A DNA stretch of 14,456 nucleotides from Pseudomonadota bacterium. GTDB taxonomy: Bacteria > Pseudomonadota > Alphaproteobacteria > Rhizobiales > Kaistiaceae. Made by a program: the position numbers and the translations under genes. The notes beneath the pieces are model-generated. The model was not told the DNA's origin, searched no databases, and saw only the letters and a program-made list of their open reading frames with translations. The stretch's first letter is position 1; the number at the start of each line of letters is the position of its first letter. The stretch spans positions 1 to 14,456 of the forward strand of contig JAEVZM010000228.1 in assembly GCA_023392225.1 (NCBI GenBank), given 5' to 3'. This document shows, piece by piece, positions 1-6,534 of the stretch.

Positions 1-1
1 C

Positions 2-88
2 GAGGACGAGAACCGCAGGCTGAAGAAGCTGCTGGCGGAATCGATGCTGGACGTCGCGACGCTGAAGGAAGCGCTGGGAAAGTTCTGA
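2..88 (+). CDS. IS3-family transposase OrfA, C-terminal end (partial at window edge)
   Basis: The frame starting at base 2 is open to a TGA at 86-88 and reads a leucine/lysine-rich helical tail (ENRRLKKLLAESMLDVATLK). This is the typical C-terminal coiled-coil/leucine-zipper segment of IS3-family OrfA proteins, which help the transposase bind the ends and multimerise. Only 28 residues are visible; the helix-turn-helix would lie left of the window. The position directly before an OrfB-type frame supports the call. Confidence 0.7.
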   Translation, partial: EDENRRLKKLLAESMLDVATLKEALGKF

Positions 89-231
89 CGCCCGGGACAA
101 GGAAGCGCTTCGTGACCTGGGCGATCGAAGAGAAGTGCTACTCGCAGCGGCGTGCCTGTCGTCTGGTCGGGCTCGACCCGAAGACCTACCGTTATGCGTC
201 GCGGCGGCCGGACGATGCCGCCGTGCGAGCG
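88..231 (+). pseudogene. IS3-family transposase OrfB, N-terminal fragment
   Basis: In the frame beginning at the last base of the orfA stop the translation reads TPGTRKRFVTWAIEEKCYSQ, then RRACRLVGLDPKTYRYASRR and PDDAAVRA. This is the N-terminal HTH-like region (HTH_21 type) of IS3-family OrfB transposases. A GTG at 112 could start it, but in this family OrfB is usually made by -1 frameshifting from OrfA. After about residue 48 the frame continues without family similarity to a stop at 421-423. The integrase (DDE) core is missing, so this is a dead fragment. Confidence 0.7.
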
Positions 232-617
232 CTTGGGACGGGGCAGAGCGCCCCGCGGCGAAAGCAAACGGCTGTGGCGCGGTCTACTCCCTATTCACGC
301 TCACGACGGCCGAAACCCTGCGATCACACCGCGCGGACCGGCGTCACGAGAGGCGTCACCGAAATTGGCTTCAGTGACACGATACAGTTCTGCGGAAAGG
401 GACGCCGGCAGCGAGAATCGTGAGTCTTCGGCAATGGCCAGACGCGCATCGGTGGGCGAGTACGCCCGGACCAGCAAAGTGTCGGCAGCGACGCCCGTGG
501 GCCAAGGCGGTGCCTGGGCCCGAGGATCGGACTCACAACGAACCCGGCTAGCGCCATCCCGCAGCTGCTTCTGTAAGAAACCGAACCAAGCGGGTCGCGG
601 CACATAAAGGGTCTGGC
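232..617. other. Stretch without a supported gene
   Basis: Several short frames are open on both strands, the longest a 113-codon minus-strand frame (301-642), but none has a recognisable motif or a convincing ribosome binding site, and their codon third positions are not consistent. The region lies between a broken IS3 element and an orphan small gene, and is best regarded as debris of past insertions. Confidence 0.4.
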
Positions 618-962
618 ATGTCCGCGGAGCCGTGTTACGCAATGACGGAACGCAGCGTAACCTACTACTTGGACGTCTGTTCCATGCGCCCGATTACGGC
701 TCTGGACAAGGATCTGGCTCTGAACGTAGTCAGCCTGCAGGCAGCCTCGCTGGAGGCTTCGGTTCGCCAGGTAATAGCCGAGAGCGCCAAGCGTATTCTA
801 TCGGAGTACCTCGGAGCTGGGCTTTCCGAGAGCGACATCATACAGGAGTTTGAAAAGGTGTTGTCGGGTCGCGGCCTCAAGCTGGAGCCGTATGACCCGA
901 CGCCCGACAAAAGCGTGAATTCGGTGAGTGCGGGGGATGGGCAGAGTACTCAACCGTCCTAA
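618..962 (+). CDS. Small orphan protein of unknown function (114 aa)
   Basis: I do not recognise this protein. It has 114 residues with no signal peptide or membrane segment. The middle (about residues 26-90) looks like an amphipathic alpha-helical domain (ASLEASVRQVIAESAKRILS, then LSESDIIQEFEKVL), and the last 20 residues are polar and probably disordered. The start at 618 has a weak AGGG eight bases upstream; Met9 (642) and Met24 (687) are alternatives, the latter just before the helical part. Third codon positions are less G/C-biased than in the catalase or transporter genes, which suggests a transferred origin. It lies between an IS remnant and a broken regulator. It could be a real accessory gene or a chance frame. 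Confidence 0.45.
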   Translation: MSAEPCYAMTERSVTYYLDVCSMRPITALDKDLALNVVSLQAASLEASVRQVIAESAKRILSEYLGAGLSESDIIQEFEKVLSGRGLKLEPYDPTPDKSVNSVSAGDGQSTQPS

Positions 963-1073
963 CCTGCGCCGCCGCCTATCTTCTACTAACATTTGGCATC
1001 GCTTGCAGATGGGTTGGGCCGCAGGCGGCTAGGAGACGCGGATGTGCTCTTGCCTCACAGCCAAGAGCACCCC

Positions 1074-1650
1074 ATGCAACTCGATGATAACCGCATACTT
1101 GCGCGGCTGCCGGGTGCAGCGAAGGAGCGGCTACGGCTATGCTTGGAGCCAATCAAGCTGCAGATGCGCGACGTCATCGAACGCGCCGGCGCAGCACCAA
1201 GTCACGTCTTATTTCCCCTCAGCGGCAATAGTGTCGATCGTTGCCGGGCCTGCCGACCAGCAGGCCGAGGTCGGGATCGTCGGTCGCTTCGAGATGACGG
1301 GAGCATGGTCGTTTCTGGGCCCGGAAACCTCGCCCTCCACTGGGTTCGTCCAGATGCCCGGGGAGGCTCTTCGCGTCGCGTGGTCCGATCTCATTCGGAC
1401 GATGGACGAGTATCCCGCCATTCACGCAGCCTGCCTCTATGGGACTGGCATGCTCATGCGGCAGATAACGGACACTGCCTGGTCCAACGCTCGCGCCACG
1501 TTGGCTGAGCGGACCGCCCGATGGATTATCCTCTGCTACGAGCGCATGTGAACTGAAACCATGGCGATCACCCACGAGTTTCTGGCGCTCATGCTCGGCG
1601 TGCGGCGCCCCGGGGTCACCATCGCGCTCCAGACTCTGGAAGGGGCCGGC
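1074..1650 (+). pseudogene. Crp/Fnr-type transcriptional regulator, broken (frameshift, stop, 3' truncation)
   Basis: Three pieces join into one Crp/Fnr-family protein. Piece one (from ATG 1074) reads RILARLPGAAKERL up to SHVLFPLSG, the start of the cyclic-nucleotide-binding-like beta roll. One extra A in the AA at about 1227-1228 shifts the frame; piece two resumes at once with IVSIVAGPADQQAEVGIVGR and runs through the beta roll and dimer helix (NARATLAERTARWIILCYERM) to an in-frame TGA at 1549-1551. Beyond the stop, same frame, comes the winged-helix motif ITHEFLALMLGVRRPGVTIA and LQTLEGAG, after which similarity is lost near 1650; the frame closes at 1696-1698. The wing and C-terminus are missing. 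The sensed ligand is unknown; this subfamily usually lacks Fnr-type cysteines and none are seen. Three independent lesions make it a pseudogene rather than a sequencing slip. Confidence 0.88.
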
Positions 1651-1765
1651 AGGGCGGCTGGCCGTGGCGCCATCTCTCCAGTTCCGGCTGCCGCTTGATC
1701 ATGTCGTCCGGCGGCGTCCAGACCGGCCACGCGCGCTTATAGGCGATGTGCGAGAAGCCGATACG
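1646..1765 (-). pseudogene. Probable L,D-transpeptidase (YkuD family) fragment
   Basis: On the minus strand an open frame reads RIGFSHIAYKRAWPVWTPP followed by DDMIKRQPELERWRHGQPPC. The pattern Tyr-Lys, Trp-Pro-x-Trp-Thr-Pro, Met-Ile, Gln-Pro-Glu-Leu and Gly-x-Pro-Pro resembles the segment before the NPLGARAL motif in L,D-transpeptidases that cross-link peptidoglycan. The similarity ends exactly where the Crp fragment ends on the other strand, so the catalytic His/Cys part is gone. The N-terminal side is also not recognisable beyond about 1765. The call rests on memory of the family pattern and should be treated as tentative. Confidence 0.4.
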
Positions 1766-1857
1766 TTCCGTTACGGCCTCACGTTCGCATTTGGCCACAG
1801 AGATATTCAGTTTGGTAGTGCGGTTCGGCGGGTTCTGGACCATCGGATCGAGAGAAG

Positions 1858-1880
1858 GGCCGCAAGCGGCCTAACAGGCC
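1858..1880. repeat. Two overlapping inverted repeats (mutually exclusive hairpins)
   Basis: GGCCGC (1858-1863) can pair with GCGGCC (1866-1871), and GGCCT (1868-1872) can pair with AGGCC (1876-1880). The right arm of the first overlaps the left arm of the second, so only one can form at a time. No T tract follows on either strand. Function unknown; it may be coincidental in GC-rich DNA. Confidence 0.4.
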
Positions 1881-2164
1881 GAGGATCGGCGGTGCGCAGC
1901 GGCGTCCCGGCGCCGAAAAACGCCCCTCGAAACGAGAACGGGGCGGACCGCCGGAGTGCCGGACCAGGGCGCGTCGTCCGAACGCACGATACCGTCCTCG
2001 CCTTCCAGGCGAGCCATCTGCTTCACGTCCTGCCGGGTGAACTTCAATCTGACGCCGGCGCCTATCCCGTCGTCCTCCTCGATCAGGACGAAGCCGACAT
2101 GATCGAGAGCACGACCCGGGATTTGATGACCAAGCGGGACGCGGCCGACCGCTACACGCTCCCG
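1871..2164 (-). pseudogene. Coding-like fragment of unknown family on the minus strand
   Basis: A 98-codon minus-strand frame, with no ATG and a stop just upstream (2165-2167), reads a protein-like sequence in its first half: ALDHVGFVLIEEDDGIGAGV then RLKFTRQDVKQMARLEGEDG. Third codon positions in this part are mostly G or C, as in real genes of this window. The last part reads through an intrinsic terminator (1916-1945) and becomes Arg-rich, so the true stop codon seems to have been lost or a frameshift has occurred. I cannot name the family. Both the missing start and the missing stop suggest a decayed gene. Confidence 0.35.
1916..1945 (-). terminator. Rho-independent terminator, minus strand
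   Basis: Read on the minus strand, CGCCCC (1945-1940) pairs with GGGGCG (1926-1921) and is followed immediately by TTTTT (1920-1916). The loop contains a smaller TCG/CGA pairing around TTT. A GC stem plus a run of five T is the standard intrinsic terminator form, and it lies downstream of the coding-like minus-strand fragment at 1946-2164. Confidence 0.6.
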
Positions 2165-2351
2165 CTATTTTCGTCATCGGCCGTCTGCCCGCGAGCGCAC
2201 GATCTTTGCCGGCGCGGGCTGAATGCGAGGCGTCGGCCTCATCGGGAGCATTGACGGCGCCGACGAGAACCGGTGGTCAAAGCAGCCTTTCCGCCTTCGG
2301 CCTCCCGCGGTGGCGTCGCGATGACAAAGTTGTCGCGCCCGACGCGCCGGA

Positions 2352-2380
2352 TTGCCGTCCATCTGGATCGACGCTAGGCT
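2352..2380 (+). promoter_or_regulatory. Candidate promoter of the catalase gene
   Basis: TTGCCG (2352-2357) and TAGGCT (2375-2380) are spaced by 17 bp and lie about 54 bp before the catalase start. The -10 match to the sigma-70 consensus is poor; TACAAT at 2380-2385 is a better -10 but lacks a -35 at the right distance. No OxyR-type dyad was recognised. Weak prediction. Confidence 0.3.
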
Positions 2381-2433
2381 ACAATGGTCTTCGCCGCGGG
2401 CCGAACCCGCCGGATACTTCGGAAGGAACCATC

Positions 2434-3933
2434 ATGACCGATAGCAGCACCAACCAGGGCGCACACTCCACCACCGGATCCGGGGCGCCCGCAGCAAGCG
2501 ATCGCAATTCGCTCACCATCGGTCCCGACGGTCCCATCCTGCTGCACGACGTCCACTTCCTCGAGCAGATGGCGCATTTCAACCGCGAGAAGGTGCCGGA
2601 GCGCCAGCCCCACGCGAAGGGAGCCGGCGCGTTCGGCGTCCTCGACACCACCGAGGATGTCTCCCGCTATACCAAGGCCGCCCTGTTCCAGAAGGGAGCC
2701 TCCACCGACATGCTGGCGCGCTTCTCGACGGTCGCCGGCGAGGCGGGCAGCCCGGACACCTGGCGCGACGTGCGCGGCTTCTCGCTCAAGTTTTACACGA
2801 GCGAAGGTAACTACGACCTGGTCGGCAACAACACGCCGATCTTCTTCGTGCGCGACCCGATGAAGTTCCCGCACTTCATCCGCAGCCAGAAGCGGCTCCC
2901 CGATTCCGGCCTTCGCGACAACCACATGCAGTGGGACTTCTGGATCAACAATCCCGAGAGTGCGCACCAGGTGACGTACCTGATGGGCGAGCGCGGCCTG
3001 CCCCGCACCTGGCGCCACATGAACGGCTACGGCTCCCACACCTACATGTGGGTCAACGCCGCCGGCGAGAGGTTCTGGGTCAAGTACCACTTCCACACCG
3101 ACCAGGGCATGGCGTTCTTCAGCAACGAGGAAGCGGCGGCGATGGCCGGCGCCGACGCCGATTTCCACCGGCGCGACCTCTTCGACGCCATCGCGCGCGG
3201 CGAGCACCCGAGCTGGACCCTGTCGGTCCAGGTCATGCCCTACGAGGACGCCAAGACCTACCGGGTCAATCCCTTCGACCTGACCAAGACCTGGCCGCAT
3301 GCCGACTACCCGCTGATCAAGGTCGGCAAGATGACGCTCAACCGCAATCCGGTGAATTTCTTCGCCGAGATCGAGCAGGCGGCGTTCTCCCCGGGCAACA
3401 CCGTGCCCGGCATCGGCCTGTCGCCGGACAAGATGCTGCTCGGGCGCGCCTTCGCCTACAACGACGCCCAGCGCAACCGCATCGGCACCAACTTCCACCA
3501 GTTGCCGGTCAACCAGCCGAAGGTGCCGGTCAACACCTACATGTTCGACGGCCAGATGGCCTATCACCACAGCGGCAACGCGCCGGTCTACGTGCCGAAC
3601 AGCGGCGGCCGGTCGTGGGCCGACGAGACCGGCGCCATGCCCGACGGCTGGGAGGCCGACGGCGAGATGGTGCGGAGCGCCTATACGCTGCGCAGCAACG
3701 ACGACGACTTCGGCCAGCCCGGCACGCTGGTGCGCGACGTCATGAACGACGCCCAGCGCACCGGGCTCGTGGATCAGGTCGCCGGCAGCCTGCTCGGGGG
3801 CGTCCGCGAGCCGGTGCTGAGCCGCGCCTTCCAGTACTGGAAGAACGTCGACGCCAACGTCGGGGCCCGCATCGAGGAGAAGGTGCGGAAGGGCAACGCT
3901 CCCGAGCCGGCCGAAGGCATGGGTGAGGGCTAG
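2434..3933 (+). CDS. katA: Monofunctional haem catalase
   Basis: Converts hydrogen peroxide to water and oxygen in the cytoplasm. At 499 residues it is a small-subunit (clade 3-like) haem catalase. Visible active-site features are the distal His60 in ERQPHAKGAGAFG, the distal Asn133 in LVGNNTPIFFVRDP, and the haem-ligand Tyr342 in the RAFAYNDAQRNRIG motif, with Arg338 four residues before it. The frame is open further upstream (to 2206), but ATG 2434 is chosen because GGAAGGA (2421-2427) sits six bases before it and the protein then has the usual family N-terminus (GPDGPILLHDVHFLEQMAHF). It appears monocistronic: left is degenerate DNA, right is a gene-free stretch. Full length with all catalytic residues present, so probably active. 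The symbol is given by family; katE-type naming is possible. Confidence 0.95.
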   Translation: MTDSSTNQGAHSTTGSGAPAASDRNSLTIGPDGPILLHDVHFLEQMAHFNREKVPERQPHAKGAGAFGVLDTTEDVSRYTKAALFQKGASTDMLARFSTVAGEAGSPDTWRDVRGFSLKFYTSEGNYDLVGNNTPIFFVRDPMKFPHFIRSQKRLPDSGLRDNHMQWDFWINNPESAHQVTYLMGERGLPRTWRHMNGYGSHTYMWVNAAGERFWVKYHFHTDQGMAFFSNEEAAAMAGADADFHRRDLFDAIARGEHPSWTLSVQVMPYEDAKTYRVNPFDLTKTWPHADYPLIKVGKMTLNRNPVNFFAEIEQAAFSPGNTVPGIGLSPDKMLLGRAFAYNDAQRNRIGTNFHQLPVNQPKVPVNTYMFDGQMAYHHSGNAPVYVPNSGGRSWADETGAMPDGWEADGEMVRSAYTLRSNDDDFGQPGTLVRDVMNDAQRTGLVDQVAGSLLGGVREPVLSRAFQYWKNVDANVGARIEEKVRKGNAPEPAEGMGEG

Positions 3934-4034
3934 CAAAGACCGCATGGCAGGTCGGCGGATAGGACTCTTGATCATCGCCTGACCGCGGGCGGGCCCGATG
4001 GGTCGATCTCGTCGACAAGGATGATGACCGACAC

Positions 4035-4058
4035 GCGGCGCGAGCCCTTGCTCGCCGC
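4035..4058. other. Hairpin downstream of the catalase gene
   Basis: GCGGC(GC)GAGC (4035-4045) pairs with GCTCGCCGC (4050-4058) around a CCTT loop, with a two-base bulge. It lies about 100 bp after the catalase stop. There is no T tract, so it could act only as a Rho-assisted or mRNA-stabilising hairpin. Apart from this, 3934-4173 contains nothing that looks coding. Confidence 0.35.
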
Positions 4059-4173
4059 GGCAAGCTGTCTGCACTTCATGCGGCCGTCAATACCAAATAT
4101 GAAAGCAACCGGATCCATCGCGACACGTCTACAAAATCACCTTGGTGGCGAATGATGAGCCTACTCAAGGGGG

Positions 4174-4189
4174 TTCCTCGTGAGAGGAA
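4174..4189 (+). repeat. Perfect hairpin with GTGA loop
   Basis: TTCCTC (4174-4179) and GAGGAA (4184-4189) are perfectly complementary around GTGA, a GNRA-type tetraloop in RNA. It lies at the start of a coding-like fragment, in a locally AT-richer stretch. Function unknown. Confidence 0.4.
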
Positions 4190-4340
4190 GAGGGTCAATC
4201 AAGCTCGAGGCGGAGCAGGCGCTACCCGATGCGCCGACCTTCAATTCGATCGAGCTCGCCGAGCACTTCGCCAGCGCGTTGACGCTTGAGGAGATGGAGG
4301 CATGGAGGCGGACTAAGCCGCCACAACGCCGGATCGCGTC
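4180..4340 (+). pseudogene. Coding-like N-terminal fragment, unknown family
   Basis: A frame opening with GTG at 4180 reads SIKLEAEQALPDAPTFNSIE and LAEHFASALTLEEMEAWRR with G/C-rich third codon positions for about 50 codons. The same frame then runs on to 4596 over DNA whose better reading is on the opposite strand (a LysR remnant). So only the first part looks like original coding sequence, joined to unrelated DNA. No motif identifies it and the start is unsupported. It could also be the C-terminal or middle part of a lost gene. Confidence 0.3.
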
Positions 4341-4434
4341 CGTCGAGCGATCCGGCTTTGCCGCAAGCGTCGCCAGGGCAGACGACGGTCCCCGCCCGTA
4401 TCGTAGCGCCCGTACGTGCCGGTTCTCCTTTCTT

Positions 4435-4557
4435 GGAAGCGCTTGCTTGCAGGACCGCGCGGATGGCGCCGCTGCGGAGCGCCTCGCCGGCCACGAAGCT
4501 CGGCACGCGGGCAAGGCCGAGCCCCGCCTCGGCCACCGCGACCACCGGGCGAGGTCG
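4435..4557 (-). pseudogene. LysR-type regulator, effector-domain fragment
   Basis: On the minus strand the frame reads PRPVVAVAEAGLGLARVPSF then VAGEALRSGAIRAVLQAS. This is the pattern near the C-terminus of LysR-type effector-binding domains (a glycine-rich AxAGLGIA turn, a hydrophobic P-x-F strand, then LxSGxLVxVL). No DNA-binding domain is present and the sequence on either side does not continue the family, so only a fragment of about 40 residues survives. It may once have regulated a neighbouring gene. It ends about 60 bp before the recombinase stop. Confidence 0.5.
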
Positions 4558-4625
4558 GCTAGGTTCGCAGACATGGCTAGCTTGCCGGCCGATTGACCGT
4601 CTGTTCTTCCCGCCTAGAAAAGCGT

Positions 4626-5300
4626 TCACACCCGCAGTCGGTCGACCATGTTCTTGACATTCGAGACGTGCCACCGCCCGCCGCGTGCAGTTCTGACGCC
4701 ACGGTTGTTCAGGGCCGCCGCCAGTCCGCGTAGGTCCCGAACGCCTGCATTCCGGAGTGACTCGATGATCGGCAGGACGTTGGCGGCGAAGGCAGCGGCC
4801 TCGACCTTCTGAACCTCGCGTCCCCGGGCAGCCGCCGCGGCGGCGTTGCTCCGGTTGCCCAGCTTCGCACCCTGGGCCTTCCGCTGAGCCAATGCTGAGC
4901 GTGTGCGTTCCGAGATCAGCCGACGCTCTTTCTCTGCGAGAGCAGCGTAGAGGTGCAGCATGAATGGGTCCGCATCGGCACCAAGCTCCGCGACGACGAA
5001 CGGCACCTTCTGCGCCATGAGCCCGGCAATGAAGGCTACGTCGCGCGAGAGCCGGTCAAGCTTGGCGACGATGACCGGACACTTGCCCGTCTTGCCTGCC
5101 GCGAGGGCTGCCGCGAGCTGTGGGCGCCTGTCCAGGGCGTCGGCTCCCTTGCCGGTCTCGACCTCTGTGAACTCGGCGAGGAGCGTGTATCCCTCAGCTT
5201 CCGCGAACCGGGCGACAGCCATTCGCTGAGCCTCGATCCCAAGCCCTGATTTGCCCTGCCTGGCGGTGGAGACCCGGTAGTAGGCGACGGCATGTTGCAT
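4626..5300 (-). CDS. Small serine recombinase (resolvase/invertase family)
   Basis: Cuts and rejoins DNA through a serine nucleophile, resolving or inverting DNA between short sites. With the start chosen, the protein has 224 residues: a resolvase domain at about 1-145, with Ser11 in YYRVSTARQGKSGLGIEAQ, the LDRLSRD motif (81-87) and the ALAEKERRLISERT helix E (120-133), then a C-terminal DNA-binding segment (LRGLAAALNNRGVRTARGG). ATG at 5300-5298 is preferred because the protein then begins as family members do and GGAGG lies 12 bases upstream. The frame is also open to an ATG at 5351 with no ribosome binding site, and a TTG at 5309 lies closer to the GGAGG. It is divergent from the sugar operon. 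It could be a resolvase of a lost transposon or an invertase; no paired sites were recognised nearby. Confidence 0.88.
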   Translation of the reverse strand: MQHAVAYYRVSTARQGKSGLGIEAQRMAVARFAEAEGYTLLAEFTEVETGKGADALDRRPQLAAALAAGKTGKCPVIVAKLDRLSRDVAFIAGLMAQKVPFVVAELGADADPFMLHLYAALAEKERRLISERTRSALAQRKAQGAKLGNRSNAAAAAARGREVQKVEAAAFAANVLPIIESLRNAGVRDLRGLAAALNNRGVRTARGGRWHVSNVKNMVDRLRV

Positions 5301-5406
5301 GGCGACAAGAATCCTCCGCTTCAGTACAGACGGCATACCACCGTTTGCCATTTGTACGTAGCGTAAGCTATTGAAAGAAAATGGGAATTATCCTGATCGA
5401 CCTTCG

Positions 5407-5436
5407 TTGACCCTAATGGCCCCCAATCGGTAGATG
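5407..5436 (+). promoter_or_regulatory. Candidate promoter of the sugar transport operon
   Basis: TTGACC (5407-5412) and TAGATG (5431-5436) are 18 bp apart, about 105 bp before the binding-protein start. The -35 is good and the -10 only partial. The first operator-like palindrome overlaps the -10 and the expected start point, as expected for repression. On the minus strand GATAAT (5392-5387) is a possible -10 for the recombinase gene, without a convincing -35. Confidence 0.35.
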
Positions 5437-5500
5437 GAACGTCATTGCCAGATTCTCAGATTGGAACTAGCATTCCAGTAACGAGCGCAGGTTCCTGGAA
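5435..5500 (+). promoter_or_regulatory. Operator-like palindromes upstream of the sugar operon
   Basis: Two 16-bp imperfect palindromes start 27 bp apart: TGGAACGTCATTGCCA (5435-5450) and TGGAACTAGCATTCCA (5462-5477). Both have a TGGAA left arm and a TTCCA-like right arm (perfect five-base arms in the second). A third element, TTCCTGGAA (5492-5500), uses the same half-sites in inverted order. This is the architecture of a repressor or activator binding region for the operon. No regulator gene is adjacent, so the binding protein would be encoded elsewhere. Seen in sequence; function inferred. Confidence 0.45.
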
Positions 5501-5539
5501 TTGAGAACAACGAAGCGCTCGAAAAAGGGAGAAGACAGC

Positions 5540-6505
5540 ATGAGCGTTACCGCCATCCGTCGGACTGCCCTCTGGCTCGGGGGAGCTTCGGCCGCTTTGG
5601 TCATGGGCATGGCGTCGGCCTCTGCGCAGGACGACAAGCTCACGGTTTGTGCGATCGTGCCGACCAGTGAGATCGAGTACTTCGCGACCCTCCTCAACGA
5701 GTACAAGAAGGCGGGCGAAGCGCGAGGGATCGAGGTGATCACGATCGATTCCCAGAACAATCCGGCGCGCGAGGCGTCCTCGATCGAGGACTGCATGTCG
5801 CGACAGGTCAAGGCCATCGTGGCGTCGGTCATCGACCCTGCGACATCCAAGGCATCGGCTACCGAAGCGATGAACGCGGGGATCCCCTTCATCCTTCAGG
5901 GTCAGGAGCCGACGGACGTGGACTGGGCAACCGGCAACGTCGGCTATAGCGAGGCCGACATGGGACGGCTCGCCGGCGAGGAGGTCGCGGACTGTCTCAA
6001 GATCAAGCAGCCGGATGCCGAGACCATAAAGGTCGGTGCGTGCGGATGGCCGCAGTGGCCCTCCACGGTGCGTCGCATCGAAGCCTCCAAGATCGCTGTC
6101 GAGAAGGAAACGGGCAAGAATATCCAGTGGGTGTTTGAGCAGGAGTGCGGCACCCGCGAGAAGGGCGACGCGGCCGTCTCTGCCGCCCTTCAAGCGAACC
6201 CTGATCTCCGGGCGGTCGTGAGCATCAACGATGGATCGAGCCTCGGCGCGATCGCGGCGTTCGAGGCCGCCGGCATCGACCCCGCCGAACTCTGCATCGC
6301 CGCACCGAATAACGACCTCGAGGTTCGACAGTACATTGCCAACGGCAAGATCTACGGAACGGTCGATCTCAACCACGCCGGCATTGCCGAGAAGGCGATG
6401 GACCTCGTTCTGGAGGTTTCGAAGGGCAATGAAATCCCGAAGATGACCTATGTCGACATGATCAAGGTCACGAAGGACAACATCGCCGACTGGCCGACGG
6501 AGTAG
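5540..6505 (+). CDS. Sugar ABC transporter, periplasmic substrate-binding protein
   Basis: Captures a sugar or polyol in the periplasm and delivers it to the permease. The 321-residue protein has a Sec signal peptide (RR near residue 7, hydrophobic 9-24, cleavage probably after ASA at 29) and a ribose-binding-protein-like (Peripla_BP_4) fold: PTSEIEYFATLLNEYKKAG at the first ligand loop, IDSQNNPAREASSIEDCMSR, the GIPFIL strand, AVVSINDGSSLGAIAAFEAA and the C-terminal GTVDLNHAGIAEKAMDLV. ATG 5540 follows GGGAGAAG (5527-5534). It is the first gene of a four-gene operon, 29 bp before the ATPase. Six cysteines remain after processing (37, 85, 152, 168, 203, 252), more than usual for the family. 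The ligand is not deducible. Confidence 0.92.
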   Translation: MSVTAIRRTALWLGGASAALVMGMASASAQDDKLTVCAIVPTSEIEYFATLLNEYKKAGEARGIEVITIDSQNNPAREASSIEDCMSRQVKAIVASVIDPATSKASATEAMNAGIPFILQGQEPTDVDWATGNVGYSEADMGRLAGEEVADCLKIKQPDAETIKVGACGWPQWPSTVRRIEASKIAVEKETGKNIQWVFEQECGTREKGDAAVSAALQANPDLRAVVSINDGSSLGAIAAFEAAGIDPAELCIAAPNNDLEVRQYIANGKIYGTVDLNHAGIAEKAMDLVLEVSKGNEIPKMTYVDMIKVTKDNIADWPTE

Positions 6506-6534
6506 TCGGAGAGCGCCGCTGCGGATCGGCTGTC

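Larger units (their letters stand above)
1..231 (+). mobile_element. IS3-family insertion sequence remnant
   Basis: Two adjacent reading frames match the two-gene layout of IS3-family elements: the C-terminal end of OrfA, then the N-terminal part of OrfB starting right at the orfA stop. The OrfB similarity stops near base 231, so the element is a fragment here; the catalytic DDE domain is absent. The left part runs off the window edge. The fragment cannot transpose by itself as seen. The IS407-like subgroup is a guess from the OrfA tail (LKKLLAES..LDVATLKE) and the RRACRLVGLDPKTYRY motif of OrfB. Confidence 0.75.

Noticed and set aside
301..642. 113-codon minus-strand frame
   Set aside because: No motif, inconsistent codon bias, overlaps other frames equally open; left as anonymous sequence.
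1219..1236. Programmed frameshift in the Crp/Fnr gene
   Set aside because: There is no slippery heptamer or downstream stimulatory structure, and the gene also has an in-frame stop and a lost C-terminus.
2374..4074. A 566-codon minus-strand open frame opposite the catalase gene
   Set aside because: It mirrors the catalase reading frame; long antisense frames are expected from G/C-rich third positions. Its translation is repetitive Val/Ala/Gly/His-rich and has no domain.
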